A DNA stretch of 15,637 nt from Ruminococcus sp. UBA3800 (lineage in GTDB: Bacteria > Bacillota > Clostridia > Oscillospirales > Ruminococcaceae): contig DFEO01000142.1 in NCBI GenBank assembly GCA_002368715.1, positions 1 through 15,637 of the forward strand. Direction: 5' to 3'. Shown piece after piece: positions 1 through 5,491 of this stretch; the stretch's first letter is position 1; each line of letters starts with the position of its first letter. Both the position numbers and the translations under genes were made by a program. The notes below the pieces were generated by a model that ran no database searches, had not been told where the DNA came from, and worked only from the letters and a program-made list of their open reading frames with translations.

Positions 1-2
1 AG

Positions 3-32
3 GCTGCCGGCGCTACTGTTGAGCTCAAGTAA
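3..32 (+). CDS. rplL: ribosomal protein L7/L12, C-terminal end only
   Basis: Only the last nine codons and a TAA stop lie in the window. They read AAGATVELK, which matches the usual C-terminus of bacterial ribosomal protein L7/L12, the stalk protein that recruits translation factors to the 50S subunit. The rest of the gene, and presumably rplJ, lies to the left. The stop is followed about 105 bases later by a strong hairpin terminator, consistent with the end of an rplJL unit. The fragment is short, so the call rests on this tail and on the terminator context. Confidence 0.72.
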   Translation, partial: AAGATVELK

Positions 33-138
33 TTGGTGCTCGCCGCACGGCTAAACCACGCCGTACATTGAGCGTGCTTTTCACTTTGCTCCCGCTGATA
101 CAGCAGAGCACAGGTGGAAAGATCGTAAAAGCAAATAT

Positions 139-167
139 AAAGACCGTCCGTGTGGGCGGTCTTTTTT
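139..167 (+). terminator. Rho-independent terminator after rplL, possibly bidirectional
   Basis: The arms AAAGACCGTCC and GGGCGGTCTTT pair around a GTGT loop with one G-T wobble, followed by a run of six T. It lies between rplL and the convergent sugar kinase gene, whose stop is at 178. On the minus strand the hairpin is followed by a weaker T-rich stretch, so it may stop transcription from both sides. The 33-138 stretch before it has only imperfect short hairpins and no gene that I can support. Confidence 0.85.
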
Positions 168-177
168 GCTGTTGTTA

Positions 178-1770
178 TTAAAAATCCTCTGCGGCTGCTT
201 TCTCTGCCGTTATGGCGCTGCGGTAGCCCTGCATAAAGCGCTCGAAGCCTTCGGTCTCTTCCTTGGTCGGGGCGATAGTGCTGCCGTTTGCGTCTTTAAA
301 GATAACGCCGTCAAGAAAATCGGGGAGAGATATCTCCCTCTTTTTGCGCTCGAGCATATAAAGCCCCAGCACAGCGGCTCCCCAGGGGCCGCCCTCGCCG
401 GCTGTTTCCATAACTGTCACGGGTGCGCCCATAGCTGCCGCAAGAAAGCGCTGGCCGACGCCCTCTGTCTTGAACAGGCCGCCGTGAGCCGTAAGGCTCG
501 ACACCTTGGCATTCTCTTCCTTGAAAAGGATATCCATCCCCATTTTTACAGCTGCAAGCGAGGAATAAAGGTGGCTGCGCATAAAGTTTGCAAGCGTGAA
601 CGCCGCATCCGGTTTTCTTATGAACAGAGGTCTGCCGCTCTCGAGCCCTGTTATGGATTCTCCCGAATAATAGCCGTAGGACATAAGTCCGCCGCAGTCG
701 GGATCTCCCGAAAGGGAAGCTGTGTAAAGCTTCTCGTATATCTCGTTATCTTCTGCCTCACGGCCGAAAAGGGCGAGCGCTTCTTTAAAAAGCCTGACCC
801 AGGCATTGAGGTCGGAGGTGCCGTTGTTTGCATGAGACATAGCCACGGGAGCACCGTCGGGCGTTGTGACCATATCTATCTCACGGTGGAGCTTTGAAAG
901 GTTCCTGTCAAGGACCAGCATGGCAAAGGTGCTCGTGCCTGCCGAAACGTTTCCGGTCGTGGGTCTTACTGCGTTGGTGGCGGTCATTCCCGTGCCTGCA
1001 TCGCCCTCGGGCGGCGCAAATGGCGCTCCGGGCTCAAGGTCGCCCTGCGGATCGAGAAAGGCTGCTCCCTCCTTTGTCAGGAAACCTGCCTGTTCGCCTG
1101 CACAAAGGATACGGGGCAAAAGCATCTCGGGGTCCTTGTCAAAGCCTTTTGCGCTCAGCTTTTGACGAAGCTTCTGCATCATAGCCTTGTCATAGCACAT
1201 ATCCACGGAGTCTATCGGGAAGATGCCCGAAGCATCGCCTATGCCGACAACATTTTCTCCGGTCAGCAGAAAATGGATATAGGAGCTGAGAACGGTCACC
1301 TTGGAGATCCCGGTCACAAAGGGCTCACCGTTCAGCACCGCCTGATAAAGGTGAGAGACTGTCCAGCGAAGCGGTATATTGAACCCGAAGGCTTCGGTCA
1401 GTTCGTCTGCGGCTTTGCCTGTGTTTGTGTTTCTCCAGGTACGAAACGGTGTCAGCAGACCTCCCTTTTCATCAAAGGCGAGAAAGCCGTGCATCATTGC
1501 ACTTATTGTCACGGCGCCAAAGCATGTGAGCGTGACTCCGAAGCTGTCACGCACAGCCTTTTTGAGAGAAGCATAACAGCCCCTTAGCCCATTATGTATC
1601 TCATCCAGCGGATAGCTCCACAAGCCGTCGGTAAGCCTGTTTTCCCAATCATAGGTCCCCACGGCGATAACATTTGCCGAAAGGTCTGTGAGCACAGCTT
1701 TTATCCTTGTTGACCCGAACTCGATGCCGAGCGAGGTCTGTCCCTGAGTTATTGTATCTTTTATCTGCAT
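178..1770 (-). CDS. araB: FGGY-family carbohydrate kinase, probable L-ribulokinase
   Basis: This cytoplasmic enzyme should transfer phosphate from ATP to a ketopentose. It has 530 residues, close to ribulokinase length. Visible family features are the N-terminal phosphate loop GIEFGSTRIK (about 15-24), substrate-region motifs SAMMHG (90-95) and TWRNTN (111-116), the GDAGTGM segment with likely catalytic Asp257, the ATP-binding NVSAGTSTF (274-282), and the C-terminal TAHGGLF and GEGGPWGAA segments. The loop has EFGST where many FGGY kinases have DxGT. The start was placed at 1770 because GGAG lies about 8 bases upstream; an upstream in-frame ATG at 1809 would overlap araD. It sits 10 bases after araD in the same unit, which favours L-ribulose over D-xylulose as substrate. 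FGGY specificity is hard to read from sequence, so xylulokinase remains possible. No araA is present. Confidence 0.82.
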   Translation of the reverse strand: MQIKDTITQGQTSLGIEFGSTRIKAVLTDLSANVIAVGTYDWENRLTDGLWSYPLDEIHNGLRGCYASLKKAVRDSFGVTLTCFGAVTISAMMHGFLAFDEKGGLLTPFRTWRNTNTGKAADELTEAFGFNIPLRWTVSHLYQAVLNGEPFVTGISKVTVLSSYIHFLLTGENVVGIGDASGIFPIDSVDMCYDKAMMQKLRQKLSAKGFDKDPEMLLPRILCAGEQAGFLTKEGAAFLDPQGDLEPGAPFAPPEGDAGTGMTATNAVRPTTGNVSAGTSTFAMLVLDRNLSKLHREIDMVTTPDGAPVAMSHANNGTSDLNAWVRLFKEALALFGREAEDNEIYEKLYTASLSGDPDCGGLMSYGYYSGESITGLESGRPLFIRKPDAAFTLANFMRSHLYSSLAAVKMGMDILFKEENAKVSSLTAHGGLFKTEGVGQRFLAAAMGAPVTVMETAGEGGPWGAAVLGLYMLERKKREISLPDFLDGVIFKDANGSTIAPTKEETEGFERFMQGYRSAITAEKAAAEDF

Positions 1771-1780
1771 ATAAAGCTCC

Positions 1781-2476
1781 TTATTCCGTCTTCTGACCGT
1801 AATAGGCATTAGGGCCGTGCTTTCTCAGAAAATGCTTGTTCTGAAGAGCCGAAGCGGCAGGTGCGGCAGCAGGATTTATCTGAAGTGTAAGCGTGCTCAT
1901 CTTTGCTACCTCTTCCAGCACGACCGCATTATAAACAGCCTGTGCGGCATCTCTGCCCCAGGTAAAGGGTCCGTGGCTCTTGCATATAGCGCCCGGAACA
2001 TAGACAGGGCTTTTGTTTGCAAAGGCCTCGACGATAGCTTTTCCTGTGTTGTCCTCATACCTATCCTTTATCTCGGCTTCTGTCAGCGCCCTCGCACAGG
2101 GTATACTTCCGTAAAAGGTGTCGGCGTGGGTGGTGCCGAAGCAGGGGATATCCTTTCCTGCCTGTGCCCAGGCCACCGCATAGGTCGAATGGGTGTGGCA
2201 CACACCGCCTATGGTCTGAAATTCCTTATAAAGTCTGAGGTGTGTCGGTGTGTCGGTGGAGGGGTTTAGCCTGCCCTCGACAACGTCCCCGTTCATATTC
2301 ACGACAACCATATCGTTTGCCGACAGCTTGTCATAATCGACGCCGCTGGGCTTGATAACGAACAGCCCCAGCTCACGGTCGATACCGCTGACATTGCCCC
2401 AGGTAAAGGTCACAAGACCGTGCTTTACCAGAGCCATATTTGCTTCATAGACTTCCAGCTTCAGTTTTTCCAGCAT
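1781..2476 (-). CDS. araD: L-ribulose-5-phosphate 4-epimerase
   Basis: This zinc-dependent class II aldolase-fold enzyme converts L-ribulose 5-phosphate to D-xylulose 5-phosphate, feeding arabinose carbon into the pentose phosphate pathway. Its 231 residues match the family. It shows GNVSGID (27-33), KPSGVDYD (42-49), Asp75, zinc ligands His94 and His96 in HTHST, Asp119 in THADTFYG, the third zinc ligand His168 in KSHGPFTWG, and the C-terminal [10 protein letters not shown] with the catalytic-type tyrosine. These line up with E. coli AraD Asp76, His95, His97, Asp120, His171 and Tyr229. A GAGGGA ribosome binding site precedes the ATG. The kinase follows 10 bases downstream, so the two are co-transcribed. 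Confidence 0.95.
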   Translation of the reverse strand: MLEKLKLEVYEANMALVKHGLVTFTWGNVSGIDRELGLFVIKPSGVDYDKLSANDMVVVNMNGDVVEGRLNPSTDTPTHLRLYKEFQTIGGVCHTHSTYAVAWAQAGKDIPCFGTTHADTFYGSIPCARALTEAEIKDRYEDNTGKAIVEAFANKSPVYVPGAICKSHGPFTWGRDAAQAVYNAVVLEEVAKMSTLTLQINPAAAPAASALQNKHFLRKHGPNAYYGQKTE

Positions 2477-2501
2477 AGTTTTCCCTCGCTTTCATAAAAT
2501 G

Positions 2502-2516
2502 CCGCCGCTCGGGCGG
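2502..2516 (-). other. GC-rich hairpin in araD leader
   Basis: CCGCC and GGCGG pair around a 5-base loop, about 25 bases upstream of the araD start codon. On the minus strand the hairpin is followed by CATTTTAT, so it has a weak terminator-like look. It could affect mRNA stability or translation of araD. Function is inferred only from position and shape. Confidence 0.4.
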
Positions 2517-2531
2517 ATGGATCTTAAAGAA

Positions 2532-2566
2532 AAGACACCTCTGCCGTGATACAGCAGAAGTGTCTT
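2532..2566 (-). terminator. Terminator/attenuator between ackA and araD
   Basis: AAGACAC and GTGTCTT form 7 pairs, and after one mismatch TCTGC and GCAGA add 5 more around a 9-base loop. On the minus strand the hairpin is followed by TTCTTT. It sits 48 bases after the ackA stop and about 55 bases before the araD start. It is either the ackA terminator, an attenuator in the araD leader, or both. Confidence 0.75.
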
Positions 2567-2579
2567 AAAAAACAAGTCT

Positions 2580-2607
2580 TCTATATTGCCGACCTTAGGC
2601 TTGGCAA
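2580..2607 (-). promoter_or_regulatory. possible araD promoter overlapping an inverted repeat
   Basis: On the minus strand TTGCCA (2602-2607) and TATAGA (2580-2585) are separated by 16 bases, a fair sigma-A-like pair. The same spot carries the inverted repeat ATTGCC/GGCAAT at 2585-2590 and 2603-2608. If used, transcription would begin just before the 2532-2566 hairpin, making that hairpin a leader element. Both boxes depart from consensus, so this is tentative. Confidence 0.4.
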
Positions 2608-2614
2608 TTATGTT

Positions 2615-3808
2615 TTACTTGACCATAGCAAGTGTATCTCTTGCAATGAGAAGCTCCTCGTTTGTGGGAACGACCCAGACCTCGACCTTGGAGTCGGCAG
2701 CAGATATCTTCTTGATCTCGCCTCTGCACTTATTAGCCTCTGCATCCAGCTTGATACCCAGCCAATCAGCATCTGTAAGAGCATCTCTTCTTACCTCGGG
2801 AGCGTTCTCTCCGATACCGCCGGTGAAGATAACAGCGTCAACACCGTTCATGGCAGCAGCAAAAGCGCCTATGTATTTCTTGATCTGATAAGCCAGCATC
2901 TCACAGGTAGCCTGTGCTCTCTCATCACCCTCAGAGGCAGCCTTCTGGATGTCTCTGTTGTCAGAGCTTATGCCCGAAAGACCAAGGAAGCCCGACTTCT
3001 TGTTGGTATATTCGGTCATCTCGTCGGGAGTAAGACCCAGCTTCTTCATAACGAACAGGATAGCCGAGGGATCAACGGCACCGCATCTGGTTCCCATAAC
3101 AAGACCGTCAAGGGGTGTGAAGCCCATTGTCGTGTCAACGCTCTTGCCGCCGTCAACAGCCGTTATGGACGAGCCGTTTCCGAGGTGGCAGGAAACGATC
3201 TTGAGATCCTTTATATCCTTGCCCATAAGCTCGGCAAGCTTGGCTGTAACGAACCTGTGGGATGTACCGTGGAAGCCGTATTTTCTTACGTGCAGATCCT
3301 TGTAGCAGTCATAGGGAAGACCGAACAGATAAGCCTTTCTCGGCATAGTGGAGTGGAAAGCTGTATCGAAAACAACGACCTGGGGTGTGCCCTCCGGGAG
3401 GACCTCCTTGCAGGCTCTGAGAGCCAGCGCATGGGGGTGGTTGTGAACGGGAGCCAGCTCTGCCAGGCCGTCGATCTGGTCGATGACCTCGTCGGTCACC
3501 AGACAGGTCTCCTTGAAGATCTCGGCACCCTGGACTATCCTGTGGCCGACAGCAGCGATCTCGGACATAGAGTCGATCACCTTTGTCTCGCCTGTGGTGA
3601 GCACCTCGACCAGCTTTTCAAAAGCCTCTGTATGTGTAGGGAACGAGCAGTCAGCCTCCAGCTTTCTGCCGTCACCTGTTTTTGCACTTATGTGGCCGTC
3701 AACACCTATCCTGTCGGCGTTGCCCTTTGCTATAACGCTCTCGTCTGTCATGTCAAGAAGCTGATACTTCAGCGAGGACGAGCCCGCATTTACAACTAGA
3801 ATTTTCAT
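2615..3808 (-). CDS. ackA: acetate kinase
   Basis: Acetate kinase transfers phosphate from acetyl phosphate to ADP, giving ATP and acetate, the energy-conserving last step of acetate fermentation in the cytoplasm. The 397 residues match the family length. Recognisable blocks in order are the N-terminal VNAGSSSLKYQLLD with Asn7, the HRIVQG segment, VVFDTAFHSTMP with the catalytic-type Asp, GFHGTSH, the phosphate loop HLGNGSSITAV, GTRCGAVDP, and the C-terminal GGIGENAPEVRR. AGGAG lies 12 bases before the ATG. It is divergent from tmcAL and has a strong promoter in the shared intergenic region. No phosphotransacetylase gene is next to it in this window. Confidence 0.98.
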   Translation of the reverse strand: MKILVVNAGSSSLKYQLLDMTDESVIAKGNADRIGVDGHISAKTGDGRKLEADCSFPTHTEAFEKLVEVLTTGETKVIDSMSEIAAVGHRIVQGAEIFKETCLVTDEVIDQIDGLAELAPVHNHPHALALRACKEVLPEGTPQVVVFDTAFHSTMPRKAYLFGLPYDCYKDLHVRKYGFHGTSHRFVTAKLAELMGKDIKDLKIVSCHLGNGSSITAVDGGKSVDTTMGFTPLDGLVMGTRCGAVDPSAILFVMKKLGLTPDEMTEYTNKKSGFLGLSGISSDNRDIQKAASEGDERAQATCEMLAYQIKKYIGAFAAAMNGVDAVIFTGGIGENAPEVRRDALTDADWLGIKLDAEANKCRGEIKKISAADSKVEVWVVPTNEELLIARDTLAMVK

Positions 3809-3841
3809 TTTGGAAATGATCTCCTCTCAAATTATTTGACC

Positions 3842-3863
3842 TGTCCGCTTGACTTGGCGGACA
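3842..3863. promoter_or_regulatory. inverted repeat, candidate operator for ackA/tmcAL
   Basis: TGTCCGC and GCGGACA are perfect 7-base arms around an 8-base centre. The centre contains the TTGACT -35 box of the plus-strand promoter, and the repeat lies just downstream of the predicted ackA transcription start. A protein bound here would block the tmcAL promoter and could hinder ackA transcription. Alternatively it is a 5' stem-loop in the ackA mRNA. Confidence 0.5.
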
Positions 3864-3877
3864 AATTGTCATATACT
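3849..3877 (+). promoter_or_regulatory. tmcAL promoter
   Basis: TTGACT (3849-3854) and TATACT (3872-3877) are spaced by 17 bases, close to consensus. The predicted start is near 3884, leaving a leader of about 126 bases that is T-rich around 3915-3946. The -10 box forms a palindrome with the ackA -10 box, TATACT-ATA-AGTATA. Confidence 0.65.
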
Positions 3878-3880
3878 ATA

Positions 3881-3909
3881 AGTATATCAGCATTTGTCAC
3901 TGATTTCAA
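3881..3909 (-). promoter_or_regulatory. ackA promoter
   Basis: On the minus strand TTGAAA (3904-3909) and TATACT (3881-3886) are spaced by exactly 17 bases. The predicted start is near 3874, giving a leader of about 65 bases that begins with the 3842-3863 inverted repeat. The -10 box is 3 bp from the -10 box of the oppositely oriented tmcAL promoter. Confidence 0.75.
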
Positions 3910-4010
3910 GAGGTTTTAATTTTTTTTACATTTTGCACAGTTTTACCTCGCCGTTTCTGTGGGATAAACAAACGCCCGTACCTTATCGGCAGCAAAAAGG
4001 GAGCAAGGAT

Positions 4011-5180
4011 ATGAACATAGCAGGTATAATAGCTGAATATGACCCTTTTCACATCGGCCACGCCTATCACATCCGCAAAACGAAGGAGCTGGGTGCCGAT
4101 GCGGTCTGCGTCGTTATGAGCGGCGATTGTGTCCAGAGGGGTATGCCTGCGTTTTTTTCAAAATTTGACAGGGCGGAAGCTGCTGTGAAAAACGGTGCCG
4201 ATCTTGTGCTGGAATTGCCTGTCCAGTATGCGGCGGCAGGCACCCCGGTGTTTGCAGGCTATGGGGTCAGGCTGTTGGCGGAGCTTGGGGAGGGCGTTAT
4301 AAGCAGCATCTCCTTTGGAAGCGAGACCGGCGACATAAAAGCCCTTGAAGCCGCAGCGGAGGCTGTGGACTCTGTTTCCGACAGCGAAGAGGTAAGGGAG
4401 CTGATGCAGCAGGGACTTTCCTTCGGAAAGGCTGTGACCAAGGCGGCAGGTCAGGCCGGAGAGCTGCTGCTAAACCCCAATGATCTGCTGGCATCGGAAT
4501 ACATAAGGGCGGCAAAAAAGCTTATGCCGTGGGCGGCCTTTACGGTGGTAAAGCGCATGGGCGCATACCACGGCTCGGATGAGGATAACGAAGAGGCTAT
4601 ATCGGCATCAAAGATAAGAGCAGGCTTTCCCGACGAGACTGTTTTGAGATACATCCCGGAGCAGTTCCATGAGCTTGCCTGTGTTGATTATGAAAAATAC
4701 GATTCCTGTGCATACTTTCAGCTCATAATGCACCTGAGCCCCGATTTTTTCCATAAGATCATACTGGATCTTCCCGACGGGAGCGAGGCGCTGCTGGGAA
4801 GGCTGCTCTCTGTGGCAGAAAGCGGCTCCTATTCGGGAGCAGAGGAGTTTGCAAGGGCTGTCAGCTCAAAGAATATGACTCTTGCAAAGGCAAGGCGGAT
4901 AATGCTCGGAAATGTTCTTGGTCTTCGCAAGAGCGATATCGGCGCAATACCCTTTGGCAGGGTGCTGGCGCTAAATGAAACGGGTGTGAAGATACTTGCC
5001 GAGGTGAAAAAGAAAAAGGGGCTTTACTGCCGAACGTCACTAAGCGACCTGAGAAAGCGTTCGCCGTTTGCAAAAAGATCGGCGGAGCTGATGCTCACGG
5101 CTTCAAGGCTCAGGGAGTTCTGCACCTATGGCAAGGTGGTCTCGAACGAGCTGACAAGAAAGATCGCAGTGATGAGGTGA
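4011..5180 (+). CDS. tmcAL: tRNA(Met) cytidine acetate ligase (YlbM family)
   Basis: TmcAL activates acetate with ATP and acetylates the wobble cytidine 34 of elongator tRNA-Met, improving decoding of AUG. The protein has 389 residues, typical of the family. Its N-terminal nucleotidyltransferase segment GIIAEYDPFHIGH carries the HxGH motif at 14-17. It is followed by conserved MSGDCVQRG and NGADLVLELP segments, and later by ISASKIRAG, the SxIR-type nucleotide motif. The family usually has AEYNPFH, while here the Asn is Asp11. The start was set at 4011 because AGGGAG lies about 7 bases upstream and homology begins there; an earlier in-frame ATG at 3894 has no ribosome binding site. It is divergent from ackA, whose product releases the acetate that TmcAL uses. 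The next gene starts 4 bases after its stop. Confidence 0.92.
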   Translation: MNIAGIIAEYDPFHIGHAYHIRKTKELGADAVCVVMSGDCVQRGMPAFFSKFDRAEAAVKNGADLVLELPVQYAAAGTPVFAGYGVRLLAELGEGVISSISFGSETGDIKALEAAAEAVDSVSDSEEVRELMQQGLSFGKAVTKAAGQAGELLLNPNDLLASEYIRAAKKLMPWAAFTVVKRMGAYHGSDEDNEEAISASKIRAGFPDETVLRYIPEQFHELACVDYEKYDSCAYFQLIMHLSPDFFHKIILDLPDGSEALLGRLLSVAESGSYSGAEEFARAVSSKNMTLAKARRIMLGNVLGLRKSDIGAIPFGRVLALNETGVKILAEVKKKKGLYCRTSLSDLRKRSPFAKRSAELMLTASRLREFCTYGKVVSNELTRKIAVMR

Positions 5181-5184
5181 CGAA

Positions 5185-5487
5185 ATGAACAAAAAGTTCT
5201 TTATCATTGCGGCAGCTGTGGTGTGCGCTGTTGGGGCTGTGCTTTTTGCCGTATCCCATAAAACAGACCTTCGCTATAACGACTGGTTCGTTATAGGGAG
5301 CACCGAGAAGGAGATAACAGACAGATACGGCTCCTTTGACAAGGAGTATGGCAGGAAAAAGGGATACTATGTCGGTGACGATGACGCAGCGGTAATGCCG
5401 AGTCACCAGCCGATGTATTACTGGATAACTTTCGATGACAGCGGCCTGGCAAAGGCTGTTGAGAAGCAGACGAACCCGGGAGGTTGA
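5185..5487 (+). CDS. small membrane-anchored protein of unknown function
   Basis: I do not recognise this 100-residue protein as a named family. Residues 1-4 are basic and 5-23 form a single hydrophobic segment without a lipobox cysteine in the usual place, so it looks like an N-terminal membrane anchor with an extracytoplasmic domain. The domain has a helix-like piece, GSTEKEITDRYGSFDKEYG, then aromatic-rich strands ending YYWITFDDSGLAKAVE. This order loosely recalls BamE/SmpA or beta-lactamase-inhibitor-like folds, which is inference from pattern only. GAGGTGA lies 5 bases before the ATG, overlapping the tmcAL stop. Its last codons (Pro-Gly-Gly) contain the ribosome binding site of the peptidase that begins 4 bases later, so the two are probably translationally coupled. 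Confidence 0.75.
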   Translation: MNKKFFIIAAAVVCAVGAVLFAVSHKTDLRYNDWFVIGSTEKEITDRYGSFDKEYGRKKGYYVGDDDAAVMPSHQPMYYWITFDDSGLAKAVEKQTNPGG

Positions 5488-5491
5488 AACT

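Noticed and set aside
98..2559. Shared 12-mer TGATACAGCAGA after rplL and in the ackA-araD hairpin
   Set aside because: Several 12-base matches are expected by chance in a window of this size, and the surroundings are not similar.
2546..3799. Open frame of 417 codons on the plus strand, opposite ackA
   Set aside because: It lies wholly antisense to a full-length, well conserved acetate kinase, and its translation shows no domain pattern. Codon bias of ackA explains the open frame.
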